A stretch of DNA of 5,978 bases from Acidobacteriota bacterium (GTDB taxonomy: Bacteria; Acidobacteriota; Vicinamibacteria; Vicinamibacterales; 2-12-FULL-66-21): positions 1 to 5,978 of the forward strand of contig JAIVJE010000066.1 of assembly GCA_020200195.1 (NCBI GenBank), written 5' to 3'. Positions 1 through 5,023 of the stretch are shown one piece after another. Both the position numbers and the translations under genes were made by a program. How positions within the stretch are numbered: position 1 is the first letter of the stretch; every line of letters starts with the position of its first letter. The notes under the pieces were generated by a model. The model saw only the letters and a list, made by a program, of their open reading frames with translations, was not told where the DNA came from and ran no database searches.

Positions 1-1000
<1,000 letters not shown>

Positions 1001-1002
<2 letters not shown>

Positions 1003-1054
1003 TTCCGCACGACAGGTTCCGCACGGGAGGTTCGGCACGATAGGTTCGGCTAGA
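1001..1054. repeat. Four imperfect 14-bp tandem repeats at the convergent gene junction
   Basis: Units begin at 1001, 1015, 1029 and 1043 with the pattern (A/G)GTTC(C/G)GCACG(A/G)(C/G/T)A. The fourth copy is degenerate after GGTTCGGC. The first unit includes the last two bases of the typA stop codon, and the fourth includes the deacylase stop codon (CTA at 1050-1052 on the + strand). The array therefore fills the whole intergenic space. Weak hairpins can be drawn at 1043-1066, for example CGGC 1047-1050 pairing with GCCG 1055-1058, but there is no T-tract typical of an intrinsic terminator. A role as bidirectional transcription-end structure is possible but unproven; it may simply be a slippage expansion. 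Confidence 0.8.
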
Positions 1055-1541
1055 GCCGCACGAATCTGACCGGGTTGCGCCGGGACGCAAGGAAACGCTG
1101 CAGGTCCGCGAAGCCCACGGTGACGCTTGACGTGTTCACGTTCGGATGAAAGATCAGACGCTCCGCTGATCGCAGATCGTCATCCAGGATCACTCGCACC
1201 ACACCGGCCGCGTCGTTCAGCAGACCGAACGGTGACACCGAGCCGGGCGTCAGGCCGAGGTGAGTCATCAGCCGCTCCGGCGATCCGAAACTGAGACGGC
1301 CATCCTGGACCACCCGGGCGAGCTGCTTCAGATCCGCATGCTTCCCGATTTCCAGAATCACCAGGTAGTGCCGGTCGCCCTTCTTGTTCCTCAGGAAGAG
1401 GTTCTTCACCTGCGTGCCCGGGATGTCTCCCCAGTGCGCGGCCGCATCCTCGGCCGTGAACACCGGCGGATGATCGTAGGTGTCGTGCGCGATCCCCAGT
1501 GCGTCGAGGGCCGCGGCGACCTGCGCTTGCGCTTCGCTCAT
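1050..1541 (-). CDS. Prolyl-tRNA editing deacylase, ProXp-ala/PrdX (YbaK-like) family
   Basis: This 163-residue single-domain cytoplasmic protein belongs to the YbaK/ProX superfamily, trans-editing enzymes that hydrolyse mischarged aminoacyl-tRNA. ProXp-ala removes alanine from tRNA-Pro and so backs up prolyl-tRNA synthetase proofreading. Family motifs appear in order: YDHPPVFTAEDAA (22-34), the Lys-Asn pair in VKNLFL (45-50, K46/N47) that the family uses at the active site, HYLVIL (58-63), KHADLKQLA (67-75), LSFGSPERL (83-91), the loop LTPGSVSPFGLLND (97-110) and HPNVNT (132-137). The TPGSVSPFG and FHPNVNT motifs favour ProXp-ala/PrdX over YbaK or EbsC. Length is normal for a free-standing member. 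The start at 1541 has no clear Shine-Dalgarno, but a TAGAAT -10-like hexamer ends only 9 bases before it, so the mRNA could be nearly leaderless. It is convergent with typA and divergent from the HD hydrolase. The exact mischarged substrate is inferred from family. Confidence 0.9.
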   Translation of the reverse strand: MSEAQAQVAAALDALGIAHDTYDHPPVFTAEDAAAHWGDIPGTQVKNLFLRNKKGDRHYLVILEIGKHADLKQLARVVQDGRLSFGSPERLMTHLGLTPGSVSPFGLLNDAAGVVRVILDDDLRSAERLIFHPNVNTSSVTVGFADLQRFLASRRNPVRFVRL

Positions 1542-1550
1542 GTGCGGGTC

Positions 1551-1578
1551 ATTCTAGCGCCTGAGGAGCGCCCGTCAT
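1551..1578 (-). promoter_or_regulatory. Candidate promoter for the prolyl-tRNA deacylase gene
   Basis: Reading on the minus strand, ATGACG (1578-1573, four of six matches to TTGACA) is followed by a 16-base spacer and TAGAAT (1556-1551, five of six matches to TATAAT). Transcription would begin about 1543-1545, leaving almost no leader before ATG 1541. The -35 element overlaps the start codon of the divergent HD hydrolase gene, so polymerase bound here could compete with expression of that gene. The call rests on motif and spacing only. Confidence 0.4.
1562..1568 (+). promoter_or_regulatory. Ribosome binding site of the HD hydrolase gene
   Basis: TGAGGAG lies 8 bases before ATG 1577 and supports that start. 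It falls in the spacer of the candidate divergent deacylase promoter. Confidence 0.7.
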
Positions 1579-2149
1579 GACGAGGCTCACCGGCAGGTTC
1601 GACGACGCTTTCCGCTACGCGCACGAGGTGCACGCCAGCCAGACCCGTAAGGGCAGCGGTGCGCCGTATGTCTCACACCTGATGGGTGTCGCCTCAATCG
1701 TGCTCGATGACGGTGGCAGCGAAGACGAGGCGATCGCAGCGCTTCTCCACGACGCAGCCGAGGATCATGGGGGCCGCGAACGGCTCGCGGACATTCGCTC
1801 GCGCTTCGGCGAGGCGGTCGCACGCATTGTGGAGGATTGCACCGATTCCTGGGAGGCGACGAAGGAGCCGTGGCTCGAACGAAAACAGGCGTACATCCAG
1901 CATGCGCGCACGCTCGGACCGTCCAGCCTCCGCGTGTCGGCCGCCGACAAGGTCCACAACTCTTACGCGATTCTTCGCGATCTGCGGAACACCGGCGAAC
2001 AGGTCTGGGAACGCTTCAGCGCCAACGCAGACGACGTCGTGGCGTACTACGAATCGCTGGGCCGTGCGTTTCGTGAAGCCGGCGGAGGACGGCTGGTCGA
2101 CGAGCTGGACCGTATCGTACGCGGGATTCAGAGGGAGATGGGTTACTGA
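1577..2149 (+). CDS. Stand-alone HD-domain hydrolase, RelA/SpoT-MESH1 type (putative small alarmone hydrolase)
   Basis: This 190-residue cytoplasmic protein matches the N-terminal HD hydrolase domain of RelA/SpoT enzymes, which removes the 3'-pyrophosphate of (p)ppGpp with Mn2+. The pattern is complete: TRKGSGAPYVSH (23-34) supplies the substrate-contacting R24 and metal ligand H34, LLHDAAED (56-63) supplies the HD pair H58/D59 and catalytic E62/D63, and SAADKVHN (121-128) supplies the third-site Asp D124 and N128. ADIRSRFGEAVARIVEDCTD (71-90) matches the region after the HD pair in Rel and MESH1. No synthetase, TGS or ACT domain follows, and the length suits a small alarmone hydrolase. The start at 1577 is supported by TGAGGAG 8 bases upstream. 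It is divergent from the prolyl-tRNA deacylase with 35 bp between start codons. HD membership is firm; (p)ppGpp as the true substrate is inferred, since MESH1-type enzymes also act on NADPH and many bacterial ones are untested. Confidence 0.85.
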   Translation: MTRLTGRFDDAFRYAHEVHASQTRKGSGAPYVSHLMGVASIVLDDGGSEDEAIAALLHDAAEDHGGRERLADIRSRFGEAVARIVEDCTDSWEATKEPWLERKQAYIQHARTLGPSSLRVSAADKVHNSYAILRDLRNTGEQVWERFSANADDVVAYYESLGRAFREAGGGRLVDELDRIVRGIQREMGY

Positions 2150-2190
2150 GGTGCCAAGGTGGTGGGGACGCGATGCCAGCGTGCCGTGAA

Positions 2191-2199
2191 TGATATAAC
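2191..2199 (+). promoter_or_regulatory. Extended -10 promoter for the methyltransferase gene
   Basis: TGATATAAC fits the extended -10 pattern TGnTATAAT except for the last base. No convincing -35 hexamer sits 16-18 bases upstream, which is usual for extended -10 promoters. It is an AT-rich island in GC-rich surroundings. Transcription would start near 2206, giving a leader of about 50 bases before ATG 2256. Confidence 0.6.
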
Positions 2200-2218
2200 T
2201 GAGGTTTTCCGTGTCGAT

Positions 2219-2238
2219 GAAGTCGGCTGAAGTCGACT
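2219..2238 (+). repeat. 10-bp direct repeat in the methyltransferase leader
   Basis: GAAGTCGGCT (2219-2228) is followed immediately by GAAGTCGACT (2229-2238), one mismatch apart. The second copy contains the perfect palindrome AGTCGACT (2231-2238). The pair lies between the candidate transcription start and the Shine-Dalgarno. It could be a regulator site or a chance duplication. Confidence 0.6.
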
Positions 2239-2240
2239 GA

Positions 2241-2247
2241 AAAGGAG
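2241..2247 (+). promoter_or_regulatory. Strong ribosome binding site of the methyltransferase gene
   Basis: AAAGGAG lies 8 bases before ATG 2256. It fixes the start and therefore confirms that the hydrophobic N-terminal segment is translated. Confidence 0.8.
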
Positions 2248-2255
2248 CAGAGCTG

Positions 2256-2813
2256 ATGCGAGTTCGACTTGTGACCCTGGGGGCCCTCATTCTGAGCATC
2301 GCGATCGCGGCGCCGGTGCACGGCCAGCAGGCGGCGGCGCCGCCGCTTCGGACGCCGGATGTCATCTTCGTCCCGACGCCGCAGGCGGTGGTGGACGCGA
2401 TGTTGACCATGGCGAACGTCACGTCGAAGGACGTGGTGTACGACCTCGGGTGCGGCGACGGGATCATTGTCGCGACGGCGGCGCAGAAATATGGCGCGCG
2501 CGCGGTCGGCATCGATATCGATCCGCAGCGCGTGAAGGAAGCGAACGAGCGGATTCAGAAGGCCGGCGTGACGGACAAAGTGAAGATCCTGAACCAGGAT
2601 CTGTTCGAGACCGACATCAGCGAGGCGACGGTCGTGACCCTTTACCTGCTGCCGTCGCTGAACGTGAAGCTCATGCCCAAGCTGATGAAGGAATTGAAGC
2701 CGGGCACGCGGGTCGTGTCGCAGAGCTTCGACATGGGGGACTGGAAGCCCGAGAAGACCGAGAACGTGGACGGACGGCCCGTCTACTACTGGACGATTCC
2801 GGCCAAGAAGTAA
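2256..2813 (+). CDS. Class I SAM-dependent methyltransferase with N-terminal signal peptide
   Basis: This 185-residue protein has two parts. Residues 1-23 look like a secretion signal: basic MRVR, a hydrophobic stretch LVTLGALILSIAIAA, then PVHG before QQ as a plausible signal peptidase I site. A small Rossmann methyltransferase follows: FVPTPQAVVDAML (38-50), motif I VYDLGCGDG (61-69) for SAM, the acidic D87 in GIDID that should bind the ribose, NQDLFE (113-118) and TLYLLPS (128-134). PTPxxVVDAM, DLGCGDG and the YLLP motif recall the FAM173/ATPSCKMT-like lysine methyltransferase group, so a protein lysine substrate is possible; this is inference. SAM is not known to be generally available in the periplasm, so export, inner-membrane anchoring by an uncleaved signal, or loss of activity are all open. 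The start is fixed by AAAGGAG 8 bases upstream. The stop lies only 9 bp from the convergent preA stop. Confidence 0.85.
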   Translation: MRVRLVTLGALILSIAIAAPVHGQQAAAPPLRTPDVIFVPTPQAVVDAMLTMANVTSKDVVYDLGCGDGIIVATAAQKYGARAVGIDIDPQRVKEANERIQKAGVTDKVKILNQDLFETDISEATVVTLYLLPSLNVKLMPKLMKELKPGTRVVSQSFDMGDWKPEKTENVDGRPVYYWTIPAKK

Positions 2814-2822
2814 GACGCAGTC

Positions 2823-3938
2823 TCAGACCGACGCGTAGCCCTCTGGCGCGTCGCGGCCTCCGAAGTATTCTTTCGTGTCCGGTCGTTTGATCTGAGAGTG
2901 CGAGACCACCCGGTCCCGTCGCAGTCCGCGGAAGTCTTCGAGCGAGCGCCAACCCCGGTCGGCGTGTCGCTCGAGGAACTCCGTCATTCCTGCAATCAGC
3001 CCCTTGATGACGTTCGGCCCGATCGCATGGTCCAGCATTGCCGCGGTGCAGACCTGCACCGTCCCGCAACCCAGCAGGAAGTAGTTCAGCGCGTGCCCGA
3101 AATCGGCGATCCCTCCGATACCCGAGAAGCGGCCGTCGGGAAACGCCTGCGTGAGCTGCGCCATCTTGGCAAGTGACTGCGGCAGGATCGCCGGACCGCC
3201 CAGGCCCCCGCTCGAGACGTAACCGTCGACGTTCATCTCGAAGTCGAGCGTGTCGGGATCGATCAGCGGCAGCGATGGGAACGTATTCGACGACACGATC
3301 GCGTCAGCCCCGCCGGCAAGCGATGCCCGCGCCTCAGCGACGATGTCCGTCGTCGACGGCGTGAGTTTGCACCACACTGGTACCCGCGCGACCTCCTTGA
3401 CGGCCTTCGTCACGACGGAGATCAACCCCTGGTCCTTGCCGATGTTGGAGCCCATGTCCTGACGGTCCATGTGCGGACATGACAGGTTCAGCTCGAAGGC
3501 GTCGGCGCCCGCGTCCTGACACGCCGTAGCCAGCTCCTGCCAATGCGCAAGCTCGCGATCGCTTCCCGATCCCGCCATGATCGACGCGATCAGGATCCGG
3601 TTCGGATGCGCCTGCTTGACGCGCTCGATTTTCGGCACCCACCAGTCGAGCGTCTTGTCGGAGATGAGCTCCCAGTTCCACGACGAGTGAAGCGCCGTGC
3701 CGGGCCGCTTCTGCATCGACAGCCGGGAAGAATCGGGGGTCGCGCGAAGGAACTTCGTCTTTGGCCCCTTCACGTTGATCACGGGGTGGAGCCCGATGGT
3801 CTTGGTCACGACCCCGCCCCAGCCGGCGTCGAAGGCGCGCATGATGTTGCTATCCGACTCCGTTGGCGGCGCCGACGAGAGCAGGAACGGGTTCACGAAC
3901 TTCAAACCCGTGAACGTCACCGATAGATCGGTGGCCAT
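2823..3938 (-). CDS. preA: Dihydropyrimidine dehydrogenase PreA-type subunit lacking the Fe-S domain
   Basis: This 371-residue FMN-dependent TIM-barrel enzyme of the dihydroorotate/dihydropyrimidine dehydrogenase family probably catalyses the first step of reductive uracil/thymine breakdown in the cytoplasm. Visible features are LSVTFTGLKFVNPF (5-18), GWGGVVTKTIG (39-49, K46), ELISDKTLDWW (90-100, recalling animal DPD), IASIMAG (117-123), NLSCPH (151-156) with catalytic Cys154, KLTP (191-194), SSNTF (216-220) with N218/T219 matching the substrate-binding Asn-Thr of DPD, SGIGGI (272-277) and VQVCTAAM (294-301) for FMN phosphate. E. coli PreA continues into a two-cluster ferredoxin domain; this protein ends at residue 371 with no CxxCxxC motif, so electrons must come through another protein. 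I chose ATG 3938 over the upstream in-frame ATG 4001 because GAGGGAGGG lies just before it and TATAAT lies between the two. It is divergent from the other two pathway genes. A generic dihydroorotate dehydrogenase-like role is the main alternative. Confidence 0.85.
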   Translation of the reverse strand: MATDLSVTFTGLKFVNPFLLSSAPPTESDSNIMRAFDAGWGGVVTKTIGLHPVINVKGPKTKFLRATPDSSRLSMQKRPGTALHSSWNWELISDKTLDWWVPKIERVKQAHPNRILIASIMAGSGSDRELAHWQELATACQDAGADAFELNLSCPHMDRQDMGSNIGKDQGLISVVTKAVKEVARVPVWCKLTPSTTDIVAEARASLAGGADAIVSSNTFPSLPLIDPDTLDFEMNVDGYVSSGGLGGPAILPQSLAKMAQLTQAFPDGRFSGIGGIADFGHALNYFLLGCGTVQVCTAAMLDHAIGPNVIKGLIAGMTEFLERHADRGWRSLEDFRGLRRDRVVSHSQIKRPDTKEYFGGRDAPEGYASV

Positions 3939-3941
3939 GGA

Positions 3942-3950
3942 CCCTCCCTC
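3942..3950 (-). promoter_or_regulatory. Ribosome binding site of preA
   Basis: On the minus strand GAGGGAGGG stands just 3 bases before ATG 3938 (GGGAGG with about 4 bases of spacing). This purine-rich match supports the shorter 371-residue protein. Confidence 0.7.
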
Positions 3951-3963
3951 AGGGATTTTGCGC

Positions 3964-3969
3964 ATTATA
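3964..3969 (-). promoter_or_regulatory. Consensus -10 box of the preA promoter
   Basis: TATAAT, a perfect sigma-70 -10 hexamer, reads on the minus strand from 3969 to 3964. The expected start near 3957 leaves a leader of about 19 bases holding only the Shine-Dalgarno. No good -35 is present 16-18 bases upstream, which may mean activator dependence. The box lies inside the longer open frame from 4001, so translation from that ATG is unlikely. Confidence 0.65.
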
Positions 3970-4001
3970 CGCCCGGTCTCGACGGGACGGCTGCCCGCCA
4001 C

Positions 4002-4031
4002 GACGCGTCACGCCTGCGCGCCGGCGGCGCA
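4002..4031. promoter_or_regulatory. Candidate operator: palindrome and inverted repeat between divergent promoters
   Basis: The 8-bp palindrome GACGCGTC (4002-4009) is followed by TGCGC-N7-GCGCA (4015-4031). The inverted repeat ends 5 bases upstream of the -35 box of the rightward promoter and about 45 bases from the preA -10. This is a natural place for a regulator controlling both directions. In GC-rich DNA such short repeats occur by chance, and I see no RutR-like TTGACCA/TGGTCAA site. Confidence 0.3.
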
Positions 4032-4036
4032 CCACC

Positions 4037-4066
4037 TTGACACTTCGGACAGGCGGGGGCTATGTT
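4037..4066 (+). promoter_or_regulatory. Promoter of the beta-ureidopropionase/dihydropyrimidinase operon
   Basis: A perfect -35 TTGACA (4037-4042) is followed by an 18-base spacer and TATGTT (4061-4066, four of six matches to TATAAT). Transcription would begin near 4073, giving a leader of about 45 bases. The in-frame ATG at 4062 lies within the -10 box and so cannot be the start on this transcript. Confidence 0.65.
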
Positions 4067-4107
4067 CCGGGCTTCCGACGGCGGGCCGAGCGCTTGCGCG
4101 GCGGCAC

Positions 4108-4113
4108 GGAGGG
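4108..4113 (+). promoter_or_regulatory. Ribosome binding site of the beta-ureidopropionase gene
   Basis: GGAGGG lies 5 bases before ATG 4119 and decides this start over the upstream ATG at 4062. Confidence 0.75.
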
Positions 4114-4118
4114 ACAGC

Positions 4119-4988
4119 ATGGGGCGCGTGATCCGCGGCGGTTTGATCCAGGTGCGAGCGGACGTATCGCTGGACGGATCGACAGACGACATCAAGCGGC
4201 TGATGATCGACAAGCACGTGCCGCTCATCGAGGAAGCCGGCCGCCAGGGCGTGCAGCTGCTCTGCCTGCAGGAGCTGTTCAACGGCCCGTACTTCTGCGC
4301 CGAGCAGCAGCCTCGCTGGTACGAAATGGTCGAGCGGATCCCGGACGGACCCACGGTCCGGTTGATGCAGGATCTCGCCGCTCGGCATCGCATGGTGATC
4401 GTCGTGCCGATCTACGAGGAAGAGATCACCGGCGTCTATTACAACTCCGCCGCGGTTATCGATGCCGACGGGAAGTACCTCGGCAAGTACCGCAAACACC
4501 ACATCCCTCACGTCGGCCCCGGCTTCTGGGAGAAGTTCTACTTCCGTCCCGGCAATCTCGGCTATCCGGTGTTCGAGACCGCCGCGGGTCGCGTTGGCGT
4601 GTACATCTGCTACGACCGGCACTTTCCCGAGGGCGCGCGGATTCTCGGGCTGAACGGCGCCGAAATCGTCCTGAATCCATCGGCGACGGTAGCGGGACTG
4701 TCCGAATACCTGTGGAAGCTGGAGCAGCCCGCGCATGCCGTGGCGAACGGCTACTTCGTGGGCGCGATCAACCGCGTCGGCTATGAAGCGCCCTGGAACA
4801 TCGGTGAGTTCTACGGACAGAGTTACTTCTGCGACCCTCGAGGCCAAATCGTCGCGATAGCCAGCCGCGACCGCGACGAGTTGATCGTCGCCGACCTCGA
4901 TCTTGGGCTCATCCAACAGGTACGGAACACCTGGCAGTTCTACCGCGATCGGCGCCCCGAGACGTACGGGGAAATTACAACGGGCTGA
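4119..4988 (+). CDS. Beta-ureidopropionase (N-carbamoyl-beta-alanine amidohydrolase), nitrilase family
   Basis: This 289-residue cytoplasmic carbon-nitrogen hydrolase should cleave N-carbamoyl-beta-alanine (or the beta-aminoisobutyrate analogue) to the beta-amino acid, CO2 and NH3, the last step of reductive pyrimidine catabolism. The nitrilase triad is intact: E52 in CLQELFNGPYFC, K126 in YRKHHIP and C164 in YICYDRHFPE; the extra conserved Glu is probably E138 in FWEKFYF. Residues shared with animal beta-ureidopropionase, recalled rather than aligned, give the specificity: GNLGYPVFET, NGAEIVLNPSAT, LSEYLWKLE, INRVG, FYGQSYF and the C-terminal LDLGLIQQVRNTWQF. It lacks the long N-terminal extension of the eukaryotic enzymes. 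ATG 4119 has GGAGGG 5 bases upstream; the longer frame from 4062 starts inside the promoter -10. The dihydropyrimidinase follows 35 bp downstream on the same strand, an obvious operon. Related N-carbamoyl-D-amino acid hydrolase is the alternative but fits the motifs less well. Confidence 0.92.
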   Translation: MGRVIRGGLIQVRADVSLDGSTDDIKRLMIDKHVPLIEEAGRQGVQLLCLQELFNGPYFCAEQQPRWYEMVERIPDGPTVRLMQDLAARHRMVIVVPIYEEEITGVYYNSAAVIDADGKYLGKYRKHHIPHVGPGFWEKFYFRPGNLGYPVFETAAGRVGVYICYDRHFPEGARILGLNGAEIVLNPSATVAGLSEYLWKLEQPAHAVANGYFVGAINRVGYEAPWNIGEFYGQSYFCDPRGQIVAIASRDRDELIVADLDLGLIQQVRNTWQFYRDRRPETYGEITTG

Positions 4989-5002
4989 CGCGATCCGCGA
5001 TC
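4989..5002 (+). repeat. Perfect 7-bp tandem duplication after the ureidopropionase stop
   Basis: CGCGATC occurs twice in direct succession (4989-4995 and 4996-5002), starting at the base after the TGA. It fills part of the 35-bp gap to the dihydropyrimidinase. It is probably a minor duplication without function. Confidence 0.6.
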
Positions 5003-5023
5003 AAGACGCTACGGCACCCGGAT

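Noticed and set aside
1260..1580. Plus-strand open frame opposite the prolyl-tRNA deacylase
   Set aside because: It is a shadow of the conserved minus-strand deacylase and its sequence is low-complexity and Arg/Leu-rich.
1694..2512. Minus-strand open frame of 272 codons across the HD hydrolase and methyltransferase genes
   Set aside because: It runs through two recognisable + strand genes and the promoter between them, and its product has no family features.
2814..2830. Short inverted repeat GTCT-C-AGAC at the methyltransferase/preA junction as terminator
   Set aside because: A four-base stem with a one-base loop and no T-tract cannot form a convincing intrinsic terminator.
3427..3480. Possible loss of the catalytic Cys in PreA, judged from the loop MGSNIGKD
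   Set aside because: The catalytic Cys of dihydropyrimidine dehydrogenases is in the NLSCPH motif (Cys671 in mammalian numbering), and that motif is intact here as Cys154.
3939..4001. Longer preA start at ATG 4001 adding 21 residues
   Set aside because: The extra segment contains the consensus TATAAT and the Shine-Dalgarno for ATG 3938, and its residues do not resemble the family N-terminus.
4062..4118. Longer beta-ureidopropionase start at ATG 4062
   Set aside because: That ATG lies within the -10 box TATGTT, has no ribosome site, and the added residues are not family-like. ATG 4119 has GGAGGG in place.
4008..4916. Long minus-strand open frame (302 codons) opposite the beta-ureidopropionase gene
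   Set aside because: Its translation has no recognisable motif, and the + strand carries a complete nitrilase-family enzyme with its catalytic triad. It is an antisense shadow caused by GC-rich codon use.
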